Below are positions 8,466-16,332 of a stretch of 64,000 bases of DNA, one piece after another. Source of the stretch: Desulfuromusa sp. (lineage in GTDB: Bacteria > Desulfobacterota > Desulfuromonadia > Desulfuromonadales > Geopsychrobacteraceae); the NCBI GenBank assembly GCA_016744595.1, contig JADGEB010000004.1:78850-142849 (forward strand). The letters run 5' to 3'. Numbering within the stretch: the stretch's first letter is position 1; each line of letters starts with the position of its first letter. The notes under the pieces are model-generated. The model saw only the letters and a list, made by a program, of their open reading frames with translations. It ran no database searches and had not been told where the DNA came from. The translations under genes and the position numbers were made by a program.

Positions 8466-9061
8466 TATGAAATTCCTCCTATTGCCTGACTGAACAAGGT
8501 ACGCATCGCCTCTTCAGCATCAGATAACGAGCTCAAATATCCAGTATACCAACCAGCAAGAAGTCCCAGATAAAGAGAAAAAAAATGGGCTGAAAGATTA
8601 AAGACTTCATGTTCCTTTGAAACTTCTCCATTGTCTTGAGCATTACAGATAAGACCTTCGAGTATATCAAAATAGCGTTGATCGTGAACCTTGGCCTTTT
8701 CATTGATTTTGCTGGGAAAAACCATTTCTCGTAACATCTGGCGACCAAATTCGTGGTCTTTTGTTACAAAAGCAAATTTGATCATGAAAAATTCCATAAG
8801 TAGATCAAGTAATGACTTATCAACACTGTTTGACGCCTGTAATCGCGCAAATGCCAAATCAAGCTCTTCATCACAATAGTCGATGAATATGTCATTCTTA
8901 GTGGTGAAATAACCGTAAATCGTCGTTTTCCCGATACCAGCTTCTTTTGCAATATCTTCTATACTGGTTTTTTCAAAGCTCTTTTCTGCAAAAAGCTTAA
9001 CTGCTGCTGCTTGAATCGCCTGCCTTGTTTCCAGTTTCTTTTGTTCCCTAATTCCCGTCAT
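8465..9061 (-). CDS. TetR-family transcriptional regulator of the efflux operon
   Basis: The chosen start (9061) is the ATG of MTGIREQKK, preceded by GGAGGTGACT, an almost ideal ribosome site. The frame stays open upstream to 9103 without a comparable site. The 198-residue protein has the classic N-terminal helix-turn-helix: RQAIQAAAVKLFAEKSFEKTSIEDIAKEAGIGKTTIYGYFTTK. Its helical ligand-binding half is variable. It is the first gene of the efflux operon. Inverted repeats just upstream fit autorepression. The inducing ligand is unknown. Confidence 0.92.
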   Translation of the reverse strand: MTGIREQKKLETRQAIQAAAVKLFAEKSFEKTSIEDIAKEAGIGKTTIYGYFTTKNDIFIDYCDEELDLAFARLQASNSVDKSLLDLLMEFFMIKFAFVTKDHEFGRQMLREMVFPSKINEKAKVHDQRYFDILEGLICNAQDNGEVSKEHEVFNLSAHFFSLYLGLLAGWYTGYLSSLSDAEEAMRTLFSQAIGGIS

Positions 9062-9078
9062 AGTCACCTCCGTGAAAT

Positions 9079-9140
9079 CTCGAATCAATTCGAGTTTATA
9101 CAAACATCACGGTAAGTCAATAAATATCGAACCTGTTCGA
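9079..9140. promoter_or_regulatory. candidate TetR operators in the tetR/PilZ divergent region
   Basis: Two inverted repeats share TCGAA half-sites. CTCGAATCAATTCGAG (9079-9094) has perfect 7-bp arms and a 2-base spacer, and sits 18 bases upstream of the tetR start. TCGAACCTGTTCGA (9127-9140) has 5-bp arms. A TTGACT/TATAAA pair for tetR lies between them, but its spacing (14) is short. The placement fits autoregulation by the adjacent repressor. Binding is inferred. Confidence 0.45.
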
Positions 9141-9228
9141 AATTTAAGCAGTATCATTATGCGAACTTAACTATTGCGTCATGATAAAAGATGGATTACC
9201 ATAGATGTAATATAGAAAGCAGGAAAAT

Positions 9229-9588
9229 ATGGAAAATGAATCTGACAAACCAAAAGCCGATTCAAGAAAAAATCTACGGGCACCTTTGATTATACAAAAG
9301 GTTCATATTGATGGTGAACGTCCAGCTTTTTTTGGCTACAGTAAAAATATCAGTAAAAGTGGGATGTTTATTTCGACCACCAAGCCAATTCAGGCGGGAG
9401 AACAGATTGATTTAGAATTTCAACTCCCCGCTCCATTAACCGGGACAGCTCGTTGTTGTTGTGAGGTTGTATGGAAGCGGCCACAGGGCACCCACCTGCC
9501 CTTTGAACCAGGGATTGGAATGAAATTCATAGATATGCCATTGGAGATATCTGACCAACTCGATCAGTGGATCAAGGATCAATTATAG
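9229..9588 (+). CDS. PilZ-domain protein (probable c-di-GMP receptor)
   Basis: This 119-residue single-domain protein carries both ligand-binding signatures of PilZ: RKNLR (RxxxR) at about residues 13-17 and NISKSG ([D/N]xSxxG) at about 43-48. Beta strands and a C-terminal helix follow. Such proteins bind cyclic di-GMP and adjust motility, exopolysaccharide or pilus function. AGGAAAAT precedes the ATG. It is divergent from the tetR operon and convergent with gltX, with a shared terminator. No partner gene is adjacent, so the target process is unknown. Confidence 0.88.
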   Translation: MENESDKPKADSRKNLRAPLIIQKVHIDGERPAFFGYSKNISKSGMFISTTKPIQAGEQIDLEFQLPAPLTGTARCCCEVVWKRPQGTHLPFEPGIGMKFIDMPLEISDQLDQWIKDQL

Positions 9589-9620
9589 TTTCATCTTTTC
9601 ATCCAAAGGAAATACTATAA

Positions 9621-9655
9621 AAAGGCTCGGTAAAGTAGCAACTTACCGAGCCTTT
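9621..9655. terminator. bidirectional terminator between PilZ gene and gltX
   Basis: A 13-bp perfect stem (9621-9633 with 9643-9655) has A/T runs on both sides. It serves the two convergent genes. Confidence 0.85.
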
Positions 9656-9661
9656 AATTTA

Positions 9662-11062
9662 TTAAGCGCCTAGGGCTTTAATCGCCTGAGAAATTCTTTG
9701 CAGGGAGATTTCTTTACCCAGCACTCTCAACACATCGTAGATCCCGGGGCTGGGAGCTCCACCAGTCAAGGCAACCCTCAATGGTTGGGCTACTTTACCA
9801 AATTTCAATTCAGTCACTTCCATGACTTCGGCAAAAGTGGCCTCTAGCGGTTCTTCTGTAAAAGAGGTGCAGGCACCTAATTTTTTGAGAAGAAGAGTAA
9901 ATAATTCTTTTTGCTCTGGCTGCAGAAACTTCTTCTTTGCCTTTTCATCATAGCTGACCTGATCAACAAAATAGAATTCAGCACCCGCTGCCATCTCAAC
10001 CAAAGTTGCTGAACGTTCCTGTAACCCTTTAACGACGTCAATCAGATCTGGGCCACTAGTAAAATTGATCCCTTTCTCCACGAGAAAAGGCTTCAATAGC
10101 TCGGCTAACCGCTGTGAATCTCCAGATTTAATATAATGACTATTAAGCCAAAGAAGCTTTTCTGGGTTGAATACACCAGCAGAACGTCCAACATTGTCGA
10201 GACTGAATTTTTTAAGTAAATCAGCCATACTGAAGATTTCCTCATCTCCAAATGACCAACCCAACCGTACCAGATAATTGACCAGTGCTTCGGGAAGATA
10301 ACCCATGTCCTTATAGACCATGACCGAAGTAGCACCATGTCGCTTCGACAAACGTTTTTTATCGGCACCAAGAATCATTGGCACATGAGCAAACTCAGGG
10401 ATTGAATAGCCCAACGCCTCATAAAGAAGAATCTGTCGCGGGGTATTGTTGATATGATCATCACCACGGATGACGAGATTAATTCCCATTTCAGCATCAT
10501 CTATGACCACAACAAAATTATAGGTTGGTGTCCCATCAGTACGTTGAATGATCAAATCATCAAGTTCTTCATGACGGAAGCTGATTGCTCCTTTTATCCG
10601 ATCAACAAAAGTTGTTTCCTCCCTCCCATCAGGAAGCTTGAACCGGACAACATATGGAGCATCGGGATGATCCATCCGATTGCGGCAAGTGCCATCATAT
10701 TTCGGTTTGCGCCCCTCCTCCTTGGCTCGTTCACGCTTGGCATCAAGCTCATCAGCCGTACAGTAGCAACGGTAGGCCTTCCCCTCGTCGAGTAATTGCT
10801 GAACTTTTTGTTTATATAAATCAAACCGATCAGACTGATAAAGCGGCCCTTCATCGCAAGATAAGCCGAGCCATTCCATAGCATCAAGAATGGCATCAAC
10901 AGATTCCTGAGTTGAACGGGCAACATCGGTATCCTCAATGCGCAAAACATAAGTGCCATTTTGGCTTTTAGCCAACAAATAGTTAAACAAAGCCGTTCTA
11001 GCTCCACCGATATGGAGATAACCCGTAGGGCTGGGAGCAAAACGGACACGTAGTTCAGACAT
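9662..11062 (-). CDS. gltX: glutamyl-tRNA synthetase
   Basis: This 466-residue class I aminoacyl-tRNA synthetase attaches glutamate to tRNA-Glu. The HIGH-type signature is [17 protein letters not shown] at residues 8-24, and the KMSKS-type loop is [13 protein letters not shown] at about 238-250. A cysteine-containing stretch ([14 protein letters not shown]...) sits in the connective region. GAGGAG precedes the ATG. The length is normal for a discriminating or non-discriminating GluRS; the specificity cannot be told by eye. It forms its own unit ending at a strong shared terminator. Confidence 0.97.
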   Translation of the reverse strand: MSELRVRFAPSPTGYLHIGGARTALFNYLLAKSQNGTYVLRIEDTDVARSTQESVDAILDAMEWLGLSCDEGPLYQSDRFDLYKQKVQQLLDEGKAYRCYCTADELDAKRERAKEEGRKPKYDGTCRNRMDHPDAPYVVRFKLPDGREETTFVDRIKGAISFRHEELDDLIIQRTDGTPTYNFVVVIDDAEMGINLVIRGDDHINNTPRQILLYEALGYSIPEFAHVPMILGADKKRLSKRHGATSVMVYKDMGYLPEALVNYLVRLGWSFGDEEIFSMADLLKKFSLDNVGRSAGVFNPEKLLWLNSHYIKSGDSQRLAELLKPFLVEKGINFTSGPDLIDVVKGLQERSATLVEMAAGAEFYFVDQVSYDEKAKKKFLQPEQKELFTLLLKKLGACTSFTEEPLEATFAEVMEVTELKFGKVAQPLRVALTGGAPSPGIYDVLRVLGKEISLQRISQAIKALGA

Positions 11063-11118
11063 GGAGACTCCTCTAAATAAGTATATATTTCTATTCTCTT
11101 AAGTTTCTGATTTAGAAA

Positions 11119-11922
11119 CTATTCTAAAGTTAATCCGGCATACCCAACAACTCGACTATTATCACCAGTTACTTGTCCAGAATGGGCATAACAAACCAGT
11201 CGGCACTCTCTTGCCCCCAGATCGTGAGCAGCTTGCATCACTGTAACGGTCGGCAATACACCACACATGCTGATCTGATTATCCTCAACAACCCGATAAA
11301 GACGCTGTGGATCATAATCTGTCATAGCGTTGATTGCCATAAAATCGAGCTTCTTAGACATTTCCTCATCACTGAAATGATTCATGTCGGTGCTGGCTAG
11401 CAAAAGCACCTCATCTTTCCAGTTCTTTAACACATCAGCAATAGACGAGCCAAGCTGGAGGCAATCGGCTAAAGACAAGTGTCCCAGAGCAATCGGTACT
11501 ATCTGCAATTCAGACTGTCGCCGCAGTAAAAAAGGCAACATAACTTCCAAAGAGTGTTCATATTTATGAGCTTGCTCATCAACCAATAATGGTAAAATCT
11601 CAGCTACCAGATGATCACGCAAAATAGTTGCAATTGGAACCTCTCCCAACGGGGTAGCCCAACTATCGGCACCACTGGCAGCAAGATTATTACCCGCACC
11701 ATGATGATTAGGTCCAATAAGAATAACCTGTTTTGGTATTTTCGTTGCGGCGAGAACTTCTCCGATAACTGACCCGGAATAAATGTAGCCAGCATGAGGA
11801 ACAATCAGGCCTTTAACGTTTCGTGGTTCGATCACAACATCCAATAAAGAATCAAGTTGAGTTAGTAACTCATCAGGGTTAGCAGGATAAAAACTCCCCG
11901 CAACTGCTGGTTGGCGTATCAT
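11119..11922 (-). CDS. Memo-family protein (AmmeMemoRadiSam system protein B type)
   Basis: This 267-residue protein has the Memo/dioxygenase-like fold. Recognisable segments are MIRQPAVAGSFYPANPDEL, GLIVPHAGYIYSGSVIGE, IGPNHHG, the STDMNHFSDEEM region and the terminal VCYAHSGQVTGDNSRVVGYAG. The conserved histidines resemble the metal ligands of extradiol dioxygenases, but prokaryotic members lack a settled activity. They often neighbour AMMECR1 and a radical SAM gene. Neither partner is present here, which leaves its role open. GGAGAATCAG precedes the ATG. It follows the TauE/SafE permease gene by 9 bases, probably in one transcript. Confidence 0.88.
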   Translation of the reverse strand: MIRQPAVAGSFYPANPDELLTQLDSLLDVVIEPRNVKGLIVPHAGYIYSGSVIGEVLAATKIPKQVILIGPNHHGAGNNLAASGADSWATPLGEVPIATILRDHLVAEILPLLVDEQAHKYEHSLEVMLPFLLRRQSELQIVPIALGHLSLADCLQLGSSIADVLKNWKDEVLLLASTDMNHFSDEEMSKKLDFMAINAMTDYDPQRLYRVVEDNQISMCGVLPTVTVMQAAHDLGARECRLVCYAHSGQVTGDNSRVVGYAGLTLE

Positions 11923-11931
11923 CTGATTCTC

Positions 11932-12747
11932 CTACAGTTGGAGTAAAATTTTGAGACCAACGATCATTAATAATATAGAGAATATTTTTACCAACTTCGT
12001 TTGACTGGTGCGGCTGGCCCATTTAACTCCAATTCTGGCAAATATAATAGTTAATGGAGCAACTAACAATGCAACCAATAAATTAACATAACCAAGTGAG
12101 AATGGTATGGATCCAACATTTTGCATGCCGTACCAAATGTAACAGCTGACCGCCGAAAGAGAAGAAACAACAATTAATGCACTCGAATTTCCAACAGCTA
12201 AATGAATTGGCAATTGGAGAACCATCAGCATCAGTGGCACAGCAATAACACCGCCCCCCATACCAAAGAAAGCAGAAAAGAGTCCACCTGCAAAACCAAC
12301 CAGCAATAGAGCAAGGCGGTTAGCCCTTTCCAGGTTTTCTGGTGGAATATACGGTTTATAAAATAGTAATTTCAAACTGATGGTAATCTGCATCAATCCA
12401 AAACACATTTTTAGCTTTTCTCCAGGCAGTACTGCCGCAATCGAAGATCCGAGAAGAGAGCCAAAGACTCCACCAACAGCGAGAAAGACAACCATATGCC
12501 AATCGACATTGCCACGCTTCCGATGCCCCAAGGTGCTGCTGATTGCAGTTGGGAGAATGATAGCGAGACTGGTACCAAATGCGGTATGAACTATCAATTC
12601 AGGAGAAAAGCCAGCAACAGAGAATAACCAGAGGAAAAGAGGAACCAGAATGACTCCTCCACCGATCCCCAATAATCCAGCTAAAAAACCGGCAAAGGAG
12701 CCCATGATCAAGGTCAGAATGATTATTTGTGGGGAGAAGAGATCCAT
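11932..12747 (-). CDS. TauE/SafE-family membrane permease
   Basis: This 271-residue protein has about eight hydrophobic helices in two related halves. Each half starts with the glycine-rich family signature: GFLAGLLGIGGGVILVPLFL near residue 20 and GGLFSAFFGMGGGVIAVPLM near 160. The family exports sulfite, sulfoacetate or other small organosulfur anions, and some members import substrates. No sulfur-metabolism genes are adjacent, so the substrate is not assignable. It precedes the Memo-family gene. Confidence 0.9.
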   Translation of the reverse strand: MDLFSPQIIILTLIMGSFAGFLAGLLGIGGGVILVPLFLWLFSVAGFSPELIVHTAFGTSLAIILPTAISSTLGHRKRGNVDWHMVVFLAVGGVFGSLLGSSIAAVLPGEKLKMCFGLMQITISLKLLFYKPYIPPENLERANRLALLLVGFAGGLFSAFFGMGGGVIAVPLMLMVLQLPIHLAVGNSSALIVVSSLSAVSCYIWYGMQNVGSIPFSLGYVNLLVALLVAPLTIIFARIGVKWASRTSQTKLVKIFSILLMIVGLKILLQL

Positions 12748-12803
12748 AAATTGATGGTCTCACAATAAATTGATTAATATACAGGCTAAACAAAGATTTT
12801 AAC

Positions 12804-12885
12804 CATCGAGGTGTAGTGATTTTTCAGGGGTAAAAGCATACATATGTATGTCAGAATCCTAAAAACAATTGTAACGCCGGTGATC
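12804..12885. repeat. imperfect palindromic intergenic repeat, copy 1
   Basis: The element is centred on the perfect palindrome CATACATATGTATG (12837-12850). Arms containing GGTG..AGT..TTTTTCAGG on the left pair imperfectly with the right side. Copy 2 lies between oleA and oleB (18961-19034) and shares the arm sequence and a degenerate centre. It resembles a REP-like dispersed element. No coding potential is seen. Confidence 0.5.
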
Positions 12886-12901
12886 GAAATGTTTGCGATG
12901 C

Positions 12902-12939
12902 CAAAAAAAAGAGTGCCAACCGTAATTGGCTGGCACTCT
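12902..12939 (-). terminator. terminator after tRNA-Cys
   Basis: AGAGTGCCA (12910-12918) pairs with TGGCACTCT (12931-12939). On the minus strand the hairpin is followed by a run of eight U residues. It sits just behind the tRNA 3' end. Confidence 0.85.
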
Positions 12940-12945
12940 GAATAT

Positions 12946-13019
12946 TGGAGGCCCCGAGCAGATTCGAACTGCTGATAAAGGTGTTGCAGACCTCTGCCTT
13001 ACCACTTGGCGACGGGGCC
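12946..13019 (-). tRNA. tRNA-Cys (anticodon GCA)
   Basis: On the minus strand, 5' GGCCCCG pairs with CGGGGCC, followed by U and an encoded CCA. The anticodon loop CTGCAAC gives GCA. The T arm GTTCGAATC is intact. Confidence 0.97.
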
Positions 13020-13146
13020 GTTAAACGCTGATTTAACGTGCGCTTTGAAGTACCAAATCGACCCTGAGGTGTCAAGAGGAAAATCATCCAGAACCCGTTC
13101 ATTTTTACTAACATTAACTAACCACAACGCTGGAAACTTGGTTTCT

Positions 13147-14520
13147 CTACTTTATCCAGCTGATTTGGTAGATAGCATCAGCACGATCATCACTCAAGTA
13201 GAGGTTACCGTCGGGGCCAACGATTGGTGCTACAGGTCTTCCCCAAATTTCACCGTTGATCATCCAGCCACGTAAAAATTCTTTTCCAACATTGCTCATT
13301 TGCTGATTTTGATGTGCGACCCTTGCTAATTTATAACCAGTTGGTTCACTGCGATTCCAGGAGCCATGAAAGGCGACATAAAGACTGTCCACATATTCCT
13401 CCGGGGCGCTTAAGCCGTCACCAAATGTAATTCCAAGTGGGGCTGAATGGGCTGGCAAGTTAACGAAACTTGGAAGCGTTTCACGACAGCGCTCAGAAGA
13501 ACCTAGTTGTGGGTCAGGAACCTGATCCCCATAGCAGTAGGGCCAACCGTAATCTCCGCCTTCATTAATCTGATTAATCTCATCAGGAGGCAACTGATCT
13601 CCTAAGTTATCGCGTCCATTATCACTCCCCCAGAGCGTTTGCCCATCTGGAGAAAAAGCCAACCCGACTGTATTTCTCAAACCTCGTGCAAAAATTGAAG
13701 ATTCACCAGTTATAGGGTTAACCCTCAAAACAGTCGCACGTCTAGGATCTTTCTCTTCACAAGCATTACACTGAGATCCAACAGACAGATAAAGCAAACC
13801 ATCTTTTCCTCGTGCAAGAGTCCTGGTCCAGTGACCGCCATCATCAGGCAAATCATCCAGCACAATACGAACTTCATCTACCTGAGCATCCTGATTTGTA
13901 TCTTTTAGCTCTAATACATTTCCTGTCTCTGCAACATACAGATGACCGTCACTCCACACTAGTCCATGAGGTCGATCCATCCCCACATGATAAAGGATTG
14001 GCTGATCAGCAAAACCGTCATTGTCAGTATCACGCAACAGATAGACCGCTCCAAGCATGGGTATACTGACATAAAGATTACCCGCGGGATCAAATGTCAT
14101 CATTCTGGCAGGACCAGGCAATCGGGTAAAAAGATGTATTTTTACATCTGCAAATGCTTCAAGGACATGGGGCTCCGCAAAAATACCGACACGATCTGTA
14201 TCCCTGACAATCACAGGTATAATCTTCCCTCTTTCAATGTTCTCTTGTAGCCGATTCTGAAATGCTGAGAGACTGATAGTGCTACCCGGGTAGAACTGAT
14301 TTGTCAGGATAACCGCCATTAAAGCAGTCAACACCAGAGTTAAAGCCATCAACTTACGACTAACAGCTTTCAGGACAACTCCCATGCCGACGCCAAGGAA
14401 GAATGTTGGCACGAGAACATAAAAGGTGCTGCTCTGCGGCGTGCTACCAAGCAAAAAAGCACTCAGCCACCCAACCAGCAACATGAGACAACCTAAAGTT
14501 AATAGAAGTTGTTTCTTCAT
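13147..14520 (-). CDS. sorbosone/glucose-dehydrogenase-like beta-propeller protein, membrane anchored
   Basis: This 457-residue protein starts with three hydrophobic segments (about 7-25, 32-48 and 56-74). The remainder resembles soluble PQQ-dependent aldose/L-sorbosone dehydrogenases. Family-like segments are RLPGPARMMTFDPAGNLYVS, DRPHGLVWSDGHLYVAETG, the GARGLRN-equivalent FARGLRNTVGLAFSPDGQTLW, DEINQINEGGDYGWPYCYG and FHGSWNRSEPTGYKLARV. The propeller would face the periplasm. Bound PQQ and the true substrate are inferred only from family resemblance; no pqq genes are visible. A CNACEEK cluster could be a disulfide or metal site. It lies directly downstream of the ole/pfa block on the same strand, 98 bases past pfaE, with no clear terminator between. 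Confidence 0.8.
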   Translation of the reverse strand: MKKQLLLTLGCLMLLVGWLSAFLLGSTPQSSTFYVLVPTFFLGVGMGVVLKAVSRKLMALTLVLTALMAVILTNQFYPGSTISLSAFQNRLQENIERGKIIPVIVRDTDRVGIFAEPHVLEAFADVKIHLFTRLPGPARMMTFDPAGNLYVSIPMLGAVYLLRDTDNDGFADQPILYHVGMDRPHGLVWSDGHLYVAETGNVLELKDTNQDAQVDEVRIVLDDLPDDGGHWTRTLARGKDGLLYLSVGSQCNACEEKDPRRATVLRVNPITGESSIFARGLRNTVGLAFSPDGQTLWGSDNGRDNLGDQLPPDEINQINEGGDYGWPYCYGDQVPDPQLGSSERCRETLPSFVNLPAHSAPLGITFGDGLSAPEEYVDSLYVAFHGSWNRSEPTGYKLARVAHQNQQMSNVGKEFLRGWMINGEIWGRPVAPIVGPDGNLYLSDDRADAIYQISWIK

Positions 14521-14618
14521 CGGCAGAAACCATCATTGTTTGTATCGACTGACATCTGTGTAAAGAATACCATAGTCTGAGATAAAGACTTAAACTGAGC
14601 TCGCAGTCTATCGAACTA

Positions 14619-15338
14619 TCAATGAACTAGCTGCGAGGAATGGTCAAATTCCGGGAAATGAAATCGGTGGATGGATTTATTTATTTTTTGTGTCGCAACG
14701 CAGCAGATGAAATCGGGCGCTATCGGGAACATTCTTATTGGCCATTCTTTTTTTCCATCTTCAGAAGAAACTGGCCTTACTTGAAACCCTGAACCTTCCA
14801 ATTTCAACCTGGCTTCTTTTTGGATCCAGAGACGATAAAACCCCCTCCGTTGCCTTTCAGACGGGTATTGAGCCAATTGTTGTTTTTCATGCTCATCGAA
14901 ATATCGATCCGCCAATTGAACATAATTCAGCTCTGATTCAATTTTCTCAATATCAATTCCGACAGCTAAGCTTTTTGCAACAGCCAATACACCCCAATCC
15001 CCAGCATGGGACAAATTAAATGACAATACGGGATGAATCGATTCAGCTAGAGCAGGTTTACCATAATTATTGTATTGAAATTTGATTTGACGGGAAGTTA
15101 TTTTTTGATAATTGCCTAAAATTTGCCTCAAATAAGCCCTTGCCACAATAAATTGTTTTGTTTTCCGCAAATCTAACAAACGATTCGCTCGTACTATTTC
15201 ATCCGGAGCCAACAGGTTTTTCAATCTACTCACTTCAGGTTCTGAACAGTCCAAACTGAACCGCCACAGGTGAAGTTCCTGGTCTTTGAGTGCAATTTCA
15301 TCCGGCGAGTCCCGCCAACAGGTGATCTCACATGTCAC
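14619..15338 (-). CDS. pfaE: 4'-phosphopantetheinyl transferase (PfaE-type, Sfp superfamily)
   Basis: This enzyme moves the phosphopantetheine arm from CoA to the active serines of acyl carrier proteins, here most likely the four ACPs of PfaA. Superfamily motifs are AVGIDIEKIESE (magnesium-binding Asp/Glu) and FYRLWIQKEARLKLEGSGF (W.xKEA..K). The chosen start is the GTG at 15338, which overlaps the oleD stop codon region and gives 239 residues with an AAGG ribosome site. The frame remains open upstream inside oleD to a TTG at 15434 and an ATG at 15385, but the longer forms would add unconserved residues. It is the last gene of the pfa-ole block. Confidence 0.88.
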   Translation of the reverse strand: MTCEITCWRDSPDEIALKDQELHLWRFSLDCSEPEVSRLKNLLAPDEIVRANRLLDLRKTKQFIVARAYLRQILGNYQKITSRQIKFQYNNYGKPALAESIHPVLSFNLSHAGDWGVLAVAKSLAVGIDIEKIESELNYVQLADRYFDEHEKQQLAQYPSERQRRGFYRLWIQKEARLKLEGSGFQVRPVSSEDGKKEWPIRMFPIAPDFICCVATQKINKSIHRFHFPEFDHSSQLVH

Positions 15339-15339
15339 A

Positions 15340-16332
15340 TCAGCGCCCTTGCTGCAACCAACTTTGTAAACGTTTGAGCCCTTCATCAATAGCAATCTCG
15401 GGACAGTAACCGAAATCTTCCTTTGCAGCAGCAAGATCGAACCAGTGAGCTGTCGATAGCTCTTTTGCTACAAATTTGGTCATCCGCGGCTCACCAGGCA
15501 ATTTTAAAAGACGATAAAATGATTCCATAAAGGAGCCAACAAACAAGGCTAATTGGGGCGAAATTGATTTCATTACTGGGGAAACGCCCCCAGCCGCAAG
15601 TATCCGGTTGATAATATCCCACAAAGGTAGCGGTTCATCGTTTGAAATAAAATAAACTTTCCCTGCAACCACTGAACCGATCGCAAGTTTTTCAGCGGCC
15701 TGCACATGCGCCAAAGCAGCGTTATCAATATAAACAGTATCAACCAGACAGGGGCGATCTCCGATCCGACGCAAAGCTCCAGCCTTGCCCCGCTCTAGAA
15801 TCCGTGGCACCAAATGGTTGTCTTCCGGCCCCCAGATCAGATGTGGGCGCAGTGCAACAGTAGACAGTGAAGTGTCGTTAGCTGCAAGAACAAGCTGTTC
15901 AGCTTCGGCCTTGGTCTGCGGGTACCAAGAAAGGTAATGATCGGGGTAAGGGGTTGATTCATCAATCCCCTCCATATCAGTACCATCAAAAACCACGCTG
16001 GGAGAACTGGTATAAACGAGTCGGGAAACACTGCATTTTCTACAAGCTTGAATGACATTTCTAGTCCCAATAACATTTGGCTGGTAAAAATCATCGTAAC
16101 TGCCCCAAACACCAGCTTTAGCAGCAACATGATAAACCAGGTCACATCCATTAACAGCTTTTGTGACAGCATGTATATCACTCAAATCACCGACAATTTG
16201 TTCAACTCCAAAGGCTGTCAATTGGGGGTAAATATTTCGTGAAAAAGAACAGATAGTTATATTTTGCTGAAGTAATACTTTAATAATTGCTTTGCCGAGA
16301 AAACCGCCACCACCAGTAACCAGAACTTTCAT
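15340..16332 (-). CDS. oleD: OleD: NADPH-dependent 2-alkyl-3-ketoacid reductase
   Basis: This 330-residue extended short-chain dehydrogenase has the N-terminal nucleotide motif MKVLVTGGGGFLGKAI and the catalytic serine/tyrosine/lysine set in VYTSSPSVVFDG and WYPQTKAEAE. In the Ole pathway it reduces the 2-alkyl-3-ketoacid made by OleA to the 2-alkyl-3-hydroxyacid. It overlaps oleC by 4 bases (ATGA) and the pfaE start abuts its stop. Alone, the sequence could be read as a sterol-dehydrogenase-like epimerase; the oleA-B-C context makes OleD the best call. Confidence 0.92.
   Translation of the reverse strand: MKVLVTGGGGFLGKAIIKVLLQQNITICSFSRNIYPQLTAFGVEQIVGDLSDIHAVTKAVNGCDLVYHVAAKAGVWGSYDDFYQPNVIGTRNVIQACRKCSVSRLVYTSSPSVVFDGTDMEGIDESTPYPDHYLSWYPQTKAEAEQLVLAANDTSLSTVALRPHLIWGPEDNHLVPRILERGKAGALRRIGDRPCLVDTVYIDNAALAHVQAAEKLAIGSVVAGKVYFISNDEPLPLWDIINRILAAGGVSPVMKSISPQLALFVGSFMESFYRLLKLPGEPRMTKFVAKELSTAHWFDLAAAKEDFGYCPEIAIDEGLKRLQSWLQQGR

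Noticed and set aside
13020..13146. Small gene between tRNA-Cys and the sorbosone-dehydrogenase-like gene
   Set aside because: No frame with a credible start and ribosome site; likely promoter DNA for the tRNA.
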